Source: Treponema bryantii (GTDB lineage: Bacteria; Spirochaetota; Spirochaetia; Treponematales; Treponemataceae). From it: a stretch of DNA of 64,000 nt. The notes below the pieces were generated by a model that saw only the letters and a list, made by a program, of their open reading frames with translations, searched no databases and was not told where the DNA came from. This document shows, in pieces, positions 1 to 7,760 of the stretch. The translations under genes and the position numbers were made by a program. Position 1 is the first letter of the stretch, and each line of letters begins with the position of its first letter. Where the stretch lies: contig NZ_FOFU01000006.1 in the NCBI RefSeq assembly GCF_900111035.1, positions 116,680 to 180,679 of the forward strand, in the 5' to 3' direction.

Positions 1-1
1 C

Positions 2-1132
2 CCAAAAATTGACTTTTTATATCTTAATGAACAGGACATGATTGCAGCTGGGGTAAAAGATATGAAGGGCTGTATCGAAGCAATGGAAGAGATGTTCAAG
101 CTTATGAAAGTTGGAAACTACAGAATGGGAGGTGCAAATGGTAACTCTCACGGAACAATGGTTACCTTCCCGGCAAGTTCACCATTCCCAGAAATGCCTG
201 TAGATGGCCCAGACCGCCGCTTTATGGCAATGCCTGCATATCTTGGTGGAAAATTTGATATGGCAGGAATGAAATGGTATGGCTCAAACGCAGAAAACAG
301 GGAAAAAGGTTTACCACGTTCAATTCTTATGCTGACTTTGAATGATAAGGATACTGGAGCACCTTTGGCTTATATGAGTGCAAACATTCTTTCTGCTTAT
401 CGAACAGGTGCAGTTCCGGGAGTTGGTTATAAGTATTTTGCTCCAGAAGATTCTAAGGTAATTGGAATTGTAGGACCTGGAGTTATGAGCAAGACAGCTC
501 TTGCAGCGGCAATGGCAGTACGACCAGGAATTGAAGTTATCAAGGTAAAAGGCCGAGGTAAGGCAAGCCTTGAAAAATTTATTGCTGACGCAAAGAAGGA
601 TTATCCGTCAGTAAAAGAAGTATATGCAGTAGATACAATAGAAGAAGCTTGTAGAGATGCAGATATTATTTCTGTCAGCACATCTACACCAACTACCGGC
701 GATACAAGTATTTATCCATACATCAAGGAAGAGTGGATAAAGCCAGGTACAATCATCAGCTCCACAGCAGCCCTTAGATTTGATGATGACTTCATAATCA
801 ACAGAGCAAGAACTGTAACAGACAATATTGCCTTGTATGAAGCTTGGGAAGAAGAATATGCGCCAGAAGCTTATAAGACTGTTCCAATTCCTGCAGTTCA
901 TGTTGAAGATCTGATTGCAGAAGGCAAGATGAAGCGTGAACAGATTGATGATTTGGGAGATATCCTGACAGGAAAAATACCTGTACATCGTGATCCAAAG
1001 GAAATCGTAGTTTATTCAGTTGGTGGTATGCCGGTTGAAGATGTTGCCTGGGGAACAATTGTTTATCGAAATGCCTTGGAAAAAGGTATTGGTACAAAGT
1101 TAAATCTGTGGGAGACACCAGATTTAAGATAA
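2..1132 (+). CDS. Ornithine cyclodeaminase/mu-crystallin family protein, 5' partial
   Basis: The reading frame is open to the left edge: codons from base 2 translate in frame (PKIDFLYLNEQD) into the first ATG at 38, so the true start lies outside the window. The protein has the OCD/mu-crystallin fold: an N-terminal substrate domain, then a Rossmann NAD(P)-binding segment with GIVGPGVMSK, and a C-terminal DLGDILTGK segment typical of the family. Members bind NAD(P) and act on amino acids or cyclic imines. This longer subgroup is often annotated as tyramine oxidase subunit B, a name I would not trust functionally. It heads an operon with a PII-like protein, a RidA-like protein and an APC permease, which suggests amino-acid or amine catabolism giving an imine product. 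The substrate cannot be read from sequence. Confidence 0.85.
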   Translation, partial: PKIDFLYLNEQDMIAAGVKDMKGCIEAMEEMFKLMKVGNYRMGGANGNSHGTMVTFPASSPFPEMPVDGPDRRFMAMPAYLGGKFDMAGMKWYGSNAENREKGLPRSILMLTLNDKDTGAPLAYMSANILSAYRTGAVPGVGYKYFAPEDSKVIGIVGPGVMSKTALAAAMAVRPGIEVIKVKGRGKASLEKFIADAKKDYPSVKEVYAVDTIEEACRDADIISVSTSTPTTGDTSIYPYIKEEWIKPGTIISSTAALRFDDDFIINRARTVTDNIALYEAWEEEYAPEAYKTVPIPAVHVEDLIAEGKMKREQIDDLGDILTGKIPVHRDPKEIVVYSVGGMPVEDVAWGTIVYRNALEKGIGTKLNLWETPDLR

Positions 1133-1174
1133 AAAAACTGATGATAAAGATATCACAGAAAAAGGAGATTACTT

Positions 1175-1540
1175 ATGGAAGAAAAGTTTAGTCGAGTAGA
1201 AGTAATTACAGGTATTTCAAAAATTGCAGCCCTTCAAAGTGCTTTGGGAAAATTCCGAATTACTGGTATGACAGTTTACCAGGTATTGGGTTGTGGTGTT
1301 CAGCATGGAACTCAGGAATTTGAAGTTGAAGAAAAAAAGGAAATCCAGCTTCTTCCAAAGGAAGTTGTAATGATGGTTGTTCCAACTGATGAAGTCCCTG
1401 ATGTAATTGAGTTCCTGAAAAAAGAACTTTACACAGGTCACATTGGAGATGGAAAGATTTTTGTTTCTGATGTTACAAATATTGTTCGTGTTCGTACTGG
1501 AGAAGAAGGTATGGATGCCCTGCTGTCAACGGAGAAATAA
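1175..1540 (+). CDS. Divergent PII-family (GlnB/GlnK-like) regulatory protein
   Basis: A 121-residue protein with the PII pattern. The N-terminal strand and helix are followed by a T-loop region beginning VLGCGVQHGTQ, then a B-loop/C-terminal signature with HIGDGKIFV and VRVRTGEEG. PII trimers sense ATP/ADP and 2-oxoglutarate and control transporters and nitrogen enzymes. Here the T-loop lacks the YRGAEY-type segment with the uridylylated tyrosine and reads FEVEEKKEIQ instead. Control by uridylylation is therefore unlikely, and the partner is probably local. A clear AAGGAG Shine-Dalgarno lies 9 bases before the ATG. The stop codon abuts the next start exactly, and an APC permease ends the operon, so the permease or the OCD-like enzyme is the most likely target (inference). 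Confidence 0.85.
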   Translation: MEEKFSRVEVITGISKIAALQSALGKFRITGMTVYQVLGCGVQHGTQEFEVEEKKEIQLLPKEVVMMVVPTDEVPDVIEFLKKELYTGHIGDGKIFVSDVTNIVRVRTGEEGMDALLSTEK

Positions 1541-1939
1541 ATGAAAAGAAAGAACTATTCATCGGGAGCACCGCTGGAACAGAAAGCTGGTTACTCCCGT
1601 GCAGTCCGCATAGGTGATTTTATTTTTGTAGGTGGAACAACAGCAGTTCAGCCTGATGGTTCCGTATATGGAGAAGGAGATTCTTATGCTCAGCTCAAAT
1701 ATATTCTTGAAAAACAGGTCAAGATTATAGAACAGGCTGGCGGAAAGAAAGAAGATGTTTTTGAAGTAAGAATCTTTCAGACTCCGGAATTCGAAAAGGC
1801 TGGAATGGCTGCTTATACAGAAATATTTCACGATGTTATGCCTTTGTGTACTGGCGTTACAATTGCAAAACTTAACAGGCCGACCCAACTGGTAGAAGTT
1901 GAAATGTCGGCTGCAATTGGAACTGAATTAGAAGAATAG
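1541..1939 (+). CDS. RidA/YjgF/Rid family protein lacking the catalytic arginine
   Basis: A 132-residue protein of the Rid family, whose trimers hydrolyse reactive enamines and imines made by PLP and other amino-acid enzymes. Visible family segments are GDFIFVGGTTAV, the central helix with VKIIEQAGGKKEDV, and the terminal VTIAKL...LVEVEMSAAI strands. In RidA the deaminase arginine sits in a PARS segment just before this last strand. The aligned position here reads PLCT, so the arginine is replaced by cysteine. That places the protein among the Rid4-7-type groups, for which imine deaminase activity has not been shown. The ATG directly follows the TAA of the PII-like gene, and the permease starts 9 bases after the stop, so translation is probably coupled. 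A role in handling the OCD product is inferred. Confidence 0.85.
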   Translation: MKRKNYSSGAPLEQKAGYSRAVRIGDFIFVGGTTAVQPDGSVYGEGDSYAQLKYILEKQVKIIEQAGGKKEDVFEVRIFQTPEFEKAGMAAYTEIFHDVMPLCTGVTIAKLNRPTQLVEVEMSAAIGTELEE

Positions 1940-1948
1940 GAGAACTAT

Positions 1949-3433
1949 ATGGCAGATGAAAAGAAATTAGGTCTGCCGAGTGTTATTGCTACTGGCGTCG
2001 GGTTGATTGTTGCAACTAGTGTTTTGCTTTCAATCGCTCAGGGAGCAAGTATACTTGGTTTGCCCTTTATAATAACAATGACGATTGCCTGTGCTTTCAA
2101 TATTTTGACAGCACTTTCAATCTGTGAATTGAATGCACTGATGCCTAACCTTACAGGTGGACTGGCACAGTTTACACTTGCAAGTTGCGGACCATTCATC
2201 ACAATTATTACAAATATGGGTGGCTTCATCTGTTGTCAGATGATTTTGGGAAGTTCGGAAGCAGCCATGTTTGGTAATACTATGAGTACCGTATTAACAG
2301 CTGTTCCTGTTTCACCTACAGTCTGGACAATTGCACTGATTGTTATTCTGTTTGTTTTGAATCTTTTTGGTGTTGATATGTTTGCAAAAATCCAGAACAT
2401 CGTAGCCTACGGACTGATTGTTTCCCTGGTTATTATGGGTATTCTTGGATGTATCAAGGTAAATCCTTCAACACTGATTGAACAGCCGGCTTTTATGACA
2501 GAAAAGTTTACTGATACACTGTCGCTGCTGGGACTTGCCTTCTTCCTCTTTATTGGAGTTGAATATATAGTTCCAATTTCACCAAATGTAAAAAATTCAA
2601 GAAAGATTGTTCCAATAGGAATGGTTTTGAGTCTTGTAATTATTCTTGTTATGCAGATTCTTCTGACAATCGGTTTCAAGAATTACACAGAATGGGAAGC
2701 ACTGGGAGAAAGTACAGTTCCACATATTCTTTACGGTTCACTTCTTCTTGGAAAAGCCGGTACAATCTGGATGTCAGTAGTTTCAATGCTTGCTGTAATT
2801 AGTACACTTAATACAGCAATGTTTGGTGTAAGCCAGTTATGTGCAGGTATGGCAAAAATCGGTTTGCTGCCTACAAGCTTCCTTAGAAAGACACCTGCAG
2901 GTTCACCTTATGTAGGATTGATTCTTGTAGCGGTTGTAATGGTGATTTTGAATGCAATAGGACTCTCAAGCAGTGATTCCCTTGTATTCTTGATTCTTAC
3001 TGGTTGTACCTTTTGGATTTTCTGTTATGTTATGGTTCATATTGATGTAATCATCTTAAGAAAGAAATTACCAAAGGCACCAAGAACCTTTAAGCTTCCG
3101 TTTGGAATTGTTATTCCTGTGCTCGGAATAATTGGCAATTTGTTCATGATCTGGAACATAGATCCAAGCTGGGAATTAAAGAAGATTATCTATTTAGTCT
3201 TTGCAGGTGTTTCTGTAATTCTTGCAGTTTATGCTTTCTTCTGGTGTAAGTTTGTAATCAAGAGACCTATGTTCAAGGGCTATGAAATTAAAGAGGTTAT
3301 GGCCATGGATACAGATCTTTATCAGATTCGTCATTATCCGGAAATTGCAAAGAAGCTTCATATGGTTGCAGAACCAGAGATTAAGCCTCTTTCTCCAGAA
3401 ACAAATACTGGAACCAGACCAAAAAGTAATTAA
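1949..3433 (+). CDS. APC-superfamily amino acid/amine permease
   Basis: A 494-residue, very hydrophobic protein with about 12 membrane segments. It begins with the APC-type first helix (ATGVGLIVATSVLLSIAQG) containing the glycine-rich unwound stretch that binds the substrate amino and carboxyl groups. A polar C-terminal tail of about 55 residues follows the last helix. APC carriers move amino acids, amines or exchange pairs across the inner membrane. It is the last gene of the OCD/PII/Rid operon and has a strong terminator 15 bases after the stop. The start at 1949 is supported by TAGGAG upstream. The substrate is unknown; an amino acid or decarboxylated amine used by the OCD-like enzyme is the natural guess. 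Confidence 0.85.
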   Translation: MADEKKLGLPSVIATGVGLIVATSVLLSIAQGASILGLPFIITMTIACAFNILTALSICELNALMPNLTGGLAQFTLASCGPFITIITNMGGFICCQMILGSSEAAMFGNTMSTVLTAVPVSPTVWTIALIVILFVLNLFGVDMFAKIQNIVAYGLIVSLVIMGILGCIKVNPSTLIEQPAFMTEKFTDTLSLLGLAFFLFIGVEYIVPISPNVKNSRKIVPIGMVLSLVIILVMQILLTIGFKNYTEWEALGESTVPHILYGSLLLGKAGTIWMSVVSMLAVISTLNTAMFGVSQLCAGMAKIGLLPTSFLRKTPAGSPYVGLILVAVVMVILNAIGLSSSDSLVFLILTGCTFWIFCYVMVHIDVIILRKKLPKAPRTFKLPFGIVIPVLGIIGNLFMIWNIDPSWELKKIIYLVFAGVSVILAVYAFFWCKFVIKRPMFKGYEIKEVMAMDTDLYQIRHYPEIAKKLHMVAEPEIKPLSPETNTGTRPKSN

Positions 3434-3447
3434 ATAAATTGTATATG

Positions 3448-3491
3448 CTCCTGCAGTAAGTTTTCTTATTGCAGGAGTTTTTTATTATTTT
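3448..3491 (+). terminator. Rho-independent terminator after APC permease
   Basis: A 13-base stem, CTCCTGCAGTAAG against CTTATTGCAGGAG (one G-T pair), with a TTTT loop, runs straight into TTTTTTATTATTTT. It closes the OCD/PII/Rid/permease operon. Confidence 0.9.
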
Positions 3492-3559
3492 AAACCTGCT
3501 GTATAAAATCTCAGCAATAATATTTCTTTTTTGATATAATACCCAAAGTTGGTGAAAAT

Positions 3560-5485
3560 ATGACATATGGATTTATAAAAACTGCTTGTGTCAGTCCTCG
3601 AATGAAAGTTGCAGACTGCCTTTTTAATTCAGAAGAAATTGTAAAAAGTGCCGTAGAAGCTGCTGAAAACGGGGCTTCAATTATTGTTTTTCCAGAGCTT
3701 TCTATTACAGGTTATACCTGCGGAGACCTTTTCTTTCAGCAGGCTCTTCAAAAATCTGCAGAAAATCAACTTGCTTCTATTATTAAAAAAACTTCAAAAC
3801 TGAATGCCCTGATTTTTGTAGGGCTTCCTTTATACTCTACAGAAGGTATTTATAACTGTGCTGCCGCCATTTCCAGAGGAAAGCTCCTTGCCCTTTATGC
3901 TAAATCATTTTTGCCAAATTACGGCGAGTTTTATGAACGCCGCCAGTTTACTCCTTTCCAGCAGAATATGAAAACCCGCTTTATCAATTTTGCAGGTTTT
4001 GAAAATGTGCCTTTTGGAACAGATATTCTTCTTCAGGAATCAAATAATCCTTCACTAAAAGTAGCTTGTGAAATCTGCGAAGATTTATGGGTTCCACTTC
4101 CTCCATCAAGCCGTCATGTTCTGGCTGGTGCTACAGTGATTGCAAATCTTTCTGCCGGAAACGAAATTATCGGCAAGGCAGAATACCGCAGAACTCTGGT
4201 TAAAGCTCAGTCAGCACGTTCAATTTGTGCCTATCTTTACGCAAATGCCGGAATGGATGAATCAACCCAAGACATGGTTTTTGCCGGCCACAGTTTAATA
4301 GTAGAAAACGGCAGCCTGTTTGCAGAATCTACCTTGTTTTCAAATGCTACAGTTTATGCTGATATTGATGTTGAACGTCTCTGTCAGGAACGTAGAAAGA
4401 CAACAAGCTATGGCTATTCAGTCAACAATAATCCATTTAAGCAGGATTATACTACAGTCTATTTTGATTTAGAAAATCAGAAAGAAAACTTTACCCGATA
4501 TATAGATTCCCATCCTTTTGTTCCAAATGATAAGGAAAAAAGAAGTCAACGCTGTCTCGAAGTTATTACGCTTCAGTATCAGGGGCTTGCAAAAAGACTT
4601 CGCCATATAAACTGTCAGTCTGCCGTAATAGGTCTTTCAGGCGGCCTTGATTCTACACTAGCACTTTTAATTACCTGCCGCGCTTTTGACAGTGTAGGTG
4701 TAAGCCGCGAAAAAATCACCGCAATAACAATGCCTTGTTTTGGAACTACAGACCGCACTTATAACAATGCCTGTGCCCTTGCCCGTGAATGCGGCGTAAC
4801 TCTTAAAGAAGTTCGCATTGCAGATTCTGTTCGTCAGCATTTCAAAGATATTGGCCAGGATGAAAACCTTCATGATGTAACTTACGAAAACTGTCAGGCA
4901 CGCGAAAGAACTCAGGTTCTTATGGATTATGCAAACAAGACAAATGGTATAGTGATTGGCACAGGAGATCTTTCCGAGCTTGCTTTGGGCTGGTGCACAT
5001 ATAACGGCGACCATATGTCTATGTACGGAGTTAATTCATCAATTCCAAAAACTCTGGTCCGCTACTTAGTTCAGTGGTTTGCCGATGAAAATGATTCAGC
5101 AGTTCTTCGTGATATTTTGGATACCCCGGTTTCTCCAGAACTTCTTCCTCCAACAGATGGAAAAATCTCTCAGGTAACAGAAGATCTGGTTGGCCCTTAT
5201 GAACTGCACGATTTCTTCTTATATTATCTTCTTCGTTTCGGATTTTCTCCTGCAAAGATTTTATTTTTGGCCCAGCATTCAGAACTCGGGAAAATTTACA
5301 GCCGCGAAGTTATCTTAAAATGGCTTAAAACTTTTTATCGCCGTTTCTTCAGTCAGCAGTTCAAACGCAGCTGCATGCCGGACGGCGCAAAAGTCGGAAC
5401 AATCAATCTTTCTCCACGCGGAGACTGGCGCATGCCAAGCGATGCTATGGCCACTGTCTGGTTGAAAGAGATTGAAACTTTGTAA
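3560..5485 (+). CDS. nadE: Glutamine-dependent NAD+ synthetase
   Basis: A 641-residue two-domain enzyme that makes NAD+ from nicotinic acid adenine dinucleotide, ATP and glutamine in the cytoplasm. The N-terminal nitrilase-type glutaminase domain (about 1-290) shows the catalytic triad: Glu46 in FPELSITGY, Lys115 in YAKSFLPNYGEF and Cys173 in EICEDLW. The C-terminal synthetase domain holds the PP-loop SGGLDST near residue 360 and GTGDLSELALGW further on. Length and residue spacing match the long glutamine-hydrolysing form. A TATAAT box at 3535-3540 lies 19 bases before the ATG, which has only a weak GGTG ribosome site. The gene is monocistronic as far as can be seen and is convergent with the small membrane-protein gene. 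Confidence 0.97.
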   Translation: MTYGFIKTACVSPRMKVADCLFNSEEIVKSAVEAAENGASIIVFPELSITGYTCGDLFFQQALQKSAENQLASIIKKTSKLNALIFVGLPLYSTEGIYNCAAAISRGKLLALYAKSFLPNYGEFYERRQFTPFQQNMKTRFINFAGFENVPFGTDILLQESNNPSLKVACEICEDLWVPLPPSSRHVLAGATVIANLSAGNEIIGKAEYRRTLVKAQSARSICAYLYANAGMDESTQDMVFAGHSLIVENGSLFAESTLFSNATVYADIDVERLCQERRKTTSYGYSVNNNPFKQDYTTVYFDLENQKENFTRYIDSHPFVPNDKEKRSQRCLEVITLQYQGLAKRLRHINCQSAVIGLSGGLDSTLALLITCRAFDSVGVSREKITAITMPCFGTTDRTYNNACALARECGVTLKEVRIADSVRQHFKDIGQDENLHDVTYENCQARERTQVLMDYANKTNGIVIGTGDLSELALGWCTYNGDHMSMYGVNSSIPKTLVRYLVQWFADENDSAVLRDILDTPVSPELLPPTDGKISQVTEDLVGPYELHDFFLYYLLRFGFSPAKILFLAQHSELGKIYSREVILKWLKTFYRRFFSQQFKRSCMPDGAKVGTINLSPRGDWRMPSDAMATVWLKEIETL

Positions 5486-5499
5486 GGGAGAATCAGGTG

Positions 5500-5540
5500 T
5501 ATGTTATTTACCTGTACTTAATAAAATAGTAAATAACATA
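5500..5540. repeat. 12-bp perfect inverted repeat between convergent genes
   Basis: TATGTTATTTAC at 5500-5511 is repeated inverted as GTAAATAACATA at 5529-5540 with a 17-base spacer. It spans the end of the leftward gene, including its TAA. It is AT-only apart from the ends and has no good U-tract, so a terminator role is possible but weak. Confidence 0.5.
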
Positions 5541-5714
5541 TGCCCAGCCAAAGAGACCGTGGATAATTGCCCAGAAAACTGATTTCCAGGTTACGAAGCT
5601 TATAACCATTGCAAGTGATGAGCCGAAAGAGACTCCTTTTTCAACAGTGCGTTTTACAATCCTTTTTGAACCATCTGGTCTGATTTCTGTTTCTTCAATA
5701 ATTTCCTGTGACAT
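5508..5714 (-). CDS. Small two-helix membrane protein, unknown
   Basis: A 68-residue protein starting MSQEIIEETEIRPDG. A short charged N-terminal part (about 30 residues, rich in E, K and R) is followed by two membrane helices joined by a tight turn and ending in IKYR. I start it at the ATG at 5714 rather than the in-frame GTG six codons upstream. That GTG overlaps the GGAG that gives the ATG a Shine-Dalgarno sequence 9 bases away. It is convergent with nadE. I do not recognise the family; it looks like one of the many small envelope proteins of unknown role. Confidence 0.65.
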   Translation of the reverse strand: MSQEIIEETEIRPDGSKRIVKRTVEKGVSFGSSLAMVISFVTWKSVFWAIIHGLFGWAYVIYYFIKYR

Positions 5715-5975
5715 ATTAGTCTTCTCCACAAAAATAATTCATAAAATCATTATAATCCCACTTTTTACTTACTGGACAATAAAAGTACACGAAATGCTAA
5801 AATTCGTGCTTAAAATGCCAAAAAACTATTTATTAAAATTTTTTAAAAAGTAATTAACTATATTTATGTTTTTTGTTATTATTCACCGAACGTTGAAATA
5901 AACTAGGATTCCTTAGACATAGGCAGCGTGACGGCTTTGACCGGTTATTTATCACTATTATTAAGGCGGTAGTAG

Positions 5976-7148
5976 ATGTTTAATCGTAAAGACTATGTCA
6001 GCGATAAGGACTGGCAGCGTTTTCTCGACTTTTCTAAAGATTTGGAAACTCCAAATGTCGTAATTAATCTCAATACAATCAAGCAGAACTACATTAGACT
6101 TAGAGATTCATTCCCTTATGCGCGTATTTATTACGCTATGAAATCAAATCCAGGCGAACCAGTTCTTGAAATGCTCGCTGAAATGGGCTCAAATTTTGAT
6201 ATTGCCTCACGCTACGAACTGGACATGATTTCTAAATTTAATGTCTCTCCAGACAGACTTTCTTACGGAAACACTATTAAAAAGGCAAAGGACATTAAAT
6301 ATTTCTATGATAAGGGCGTGCGCATGTTTGCAACCGACAGTAAGGATGACTTGAAGGCTATTGCCGAGAATGCTCCTGGTTCACGCATTTATGTACGTAT
6401 TCTTGTAGAAAATTCAGTTAGTGCAGACTGGCCTCTTTCCCGTAAATTCGGCTGCCATCCTGATATGGCTTATGATTTGCTTGTTCTTGCACGTGATCTT
6501 GGACTTACTCCTTATGGAATCAGCTTCCATGTAGGTAGTCAGCAGCGTGATATTGGTCAGTGGAACGACGCTATTGCAAAGGTAAAGTACCTCTTTACAT
6601 CTCTTGAAGAGGAAGAAGGTATCCGCCTTTCTATGATCAATATGGGTGGTGGTTTCCCGGCAAGCTATATCGAGCCTACAAACACACTGGCTGAGTATGC
6701 TTCTGAAATTACACGCTATATTCAGGAAGACTTTGGTGATGATATTCCAGAAATTATCCTCGAACCTGGTCGTTCCCTCGTTGGAGACAGTGGAATTCTT
6801 ACTAGCGAAGTAATTCTTACATCACGCAAAAACAACACAGCACTTGCCCGCTGGGTTTATGTTGATGCCGGAAAGTTCAACGGTCTTATCGAAACTCTCG
6901 ATGAGTCTATTAAATACCCTGTTGTAACAAGCCGCGACGCTCCAGGTGAAAAAGAAGGCGTAGTAATCATCGCCGGCCCAACCTGCGACAGTATGGACAT
7001 CATGTACGAAGATGCAAAATATAAGCTTCCTATTTCCCTGAAACCAGGAGACAAACTCTACTGGCTTTCAACAGGTGCTTATACTTCGACTTACGCATCG
7101 GTCGCGTTTAACGGATTCCCGCCGATTAAGACTTATTTCATGAAATAA
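5976..7148 (+). CDS. Ornithine/lysine decarboxylase family PLP enzyme (fold type III)
   Basis: A 390-residue cytoplasmic enzyme of the eukaryotic-ODC/DAP-decarboxylase fold. The N-terminal alanine-racemase barrel has the PLP lysine Lys56 in YAMKSNP, then HVGSQ, MGGGFP and the phosphate-binding EPGRSLVG. The C-terminal beta domain carries GPTCDSMD with Cys337, matching the ODC catalytic cysteine across the dimer interface, and GAYTSTYAS. These features fit ornithine decarboxylase (putrescine synthesis) or a dual lysine/ornithine enzyme better than diaminopimelate decarboxylase. Specificity cannot be fixed from sequence. An AAGGCGG ribosome site precedes the ATG and a strong terminator follows. 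Confidence 0.9.
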   Translation: MFNRKDYVSDKDWQRFLDFSKDLETPNVVINLNTIKQNYIRLRDSFPYARIYYAMKSNPGEPVLEMLAEMGSNFDIASRYELDMISKFNVSPDRLSYGNTIKKAKDIKYFYDKGVRMFATDSKDDLKAIAENAPGSRIYVRILVENSVSADWPLSRKFGCHPDMAYDLLVLARDLGLTPYGISFHVGSQQRDIGQWNDAIAKVKYLFTSLEEEEGIRLSMINMGGGFPASYIEPTNTLAEYASEITRYIQEDFGDDIPEIILEPGRSLVGDSGILTSEVILTSRKNNTALARWVYVDAGKFNGLIETLDESIKYPVVTSRDAPGEKEGVVIIAGPTCDSMDIMYEDAKYKLPISLKPGDKLYWLSTGAYTSTYASVAFNGFPPIKTYFMK

Positions 7149-7166
7149 ATTTGGGTTATACCTGTG

Positions 7167-7206
7167 AAAAAATACCGTAGGAGATAATACTTCTACGGTA
7201 TTTTTT
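7167..7206 (+). terminator. Rho-independent terminator after the decarboxylase
   Basis: AAAAAATACCGTAG and CTACGGTATTTTTT form a perfect 14-base stem with a 12-base loop. A-tract and T-tract arms on both sides would let it work in either direction. It marks the left border of the AT-rich island. Confidence 0.9.
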
Positions 7207-7221
7207 AACCATGGTTAATTT

Positions 7222-7241
7222 TTTGTGACTTTTGTCACAAA
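7222..7241. promoter_or_regulatory. CRP/FNR-family-like operator palindrome
   Basis: TTTGTGACTTTTGTCACAAA contains TGTGA-N6-TCACA, the textbook CRP half-site arrangement, with 8-base perfect arms. Its centre lies about 70 bases before the start point predicted from the promoter at 7267-7295, a class I activator distance in E. coli. That a Crp/Fnr-type protein binds here is inferred. Confidence 0.6.
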
Positions 7242-7266
7242 TTTGTATTTTTATACTTTATAATTC

Positions 7267-7295
7267 TTGACTTATTCATTTTCTTAACTTATATA
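7267..7295 (+). promoter_or_regulatory. Sigma-70-type promoter for the AT-rich RHS island
   Basis: TTGACT (7267-7272), a 17-base spacer and TATATA (7290-7295), with an alternative TATAAA two bases on. It lies 35 bases before the first gene of the island and is the only good promoter seen ahead of the four genes. Confidence 0.6.
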
Positions 7296-7329
7296 AAATT
7301 TATAATATATCATAAAAAGGATTAATATA

Positions 7330-7737
7330 ATGAAAAAAAACATTTTGCTATTATTATTTATACTTTTCAAAGTTTTTACTTTTGCTCAAGTTAACGAGAT
7401 AGAAATTATAACAGAAAAAGATGTACAAAACTTTATTCAAAATATAATGCAAATAAATGATGAAATGCAAAAAAAGAAATTACTTACATTTGACGAGAAT
7501 CTTTTTATAGAAAATGACGAAACCGATGCAATTCTAAGAAAGTTTGGAATTGAAGGAAGTAATCCTTGTGAAAAAACTAAAATAATTACTTATTGTTTTC
7601 TATATCAAAGTATCATTGATAATATTGGAATTTTAGATAATAAAAACTTAAAGGTTTTAGAAAATAAAATTAATCAACAAGCTTTATCTATCATAAATAA
7701 TTATATGGAAGAATATTATTCTATCTATGGCAAATAA
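7330..7737 (+). CDS. Small exported protein of unknown function
   Basis: A 135-residue protein with a typical signal peptide (Lys-Lys, a hydrophobic core rich in Leu and Phe, and a probable cut after FTFAQ). The mature part, about 115 residues, is acidic and mostly helical with a lone cysteine pair (NPCEKTK and TYCFLY). I do not recognise a family. An AAGGA site precedes the ATG. It is the first gene of the AT-rich island and ends 23 bases before the giant Ig-repeat protein, so it is probably co-transcribed. Its codon use is the same extreme A/T-ending style as the rest of the island. A periplasmic accessory or chaperone role for the giant proteins is only a guess. Confidence 0.6.
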   Translation: MKKNILLLLFILFKVFTFAQVNEIEIITEKDVQNFIQNIMQINDEMQKKKLLTFDENLFIENDETDAILRKFGIEGSNPCEKTKIITYCFLYQSIIDNIGILDNKNLKVLENKINQQALSIINNYMEEYYSIYGK

Positions 7738-7760
7738 AAATAATTAAAAAAGGAATAGAT

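Noticed and set aside
5881..5975. Possible RNA element or promoter upstream of the decarboxylase gene
   Set aside because: TTGACC and TATTAT are only 13 bases apart and no stable fold or tRNA-like cloverleaf is visible.
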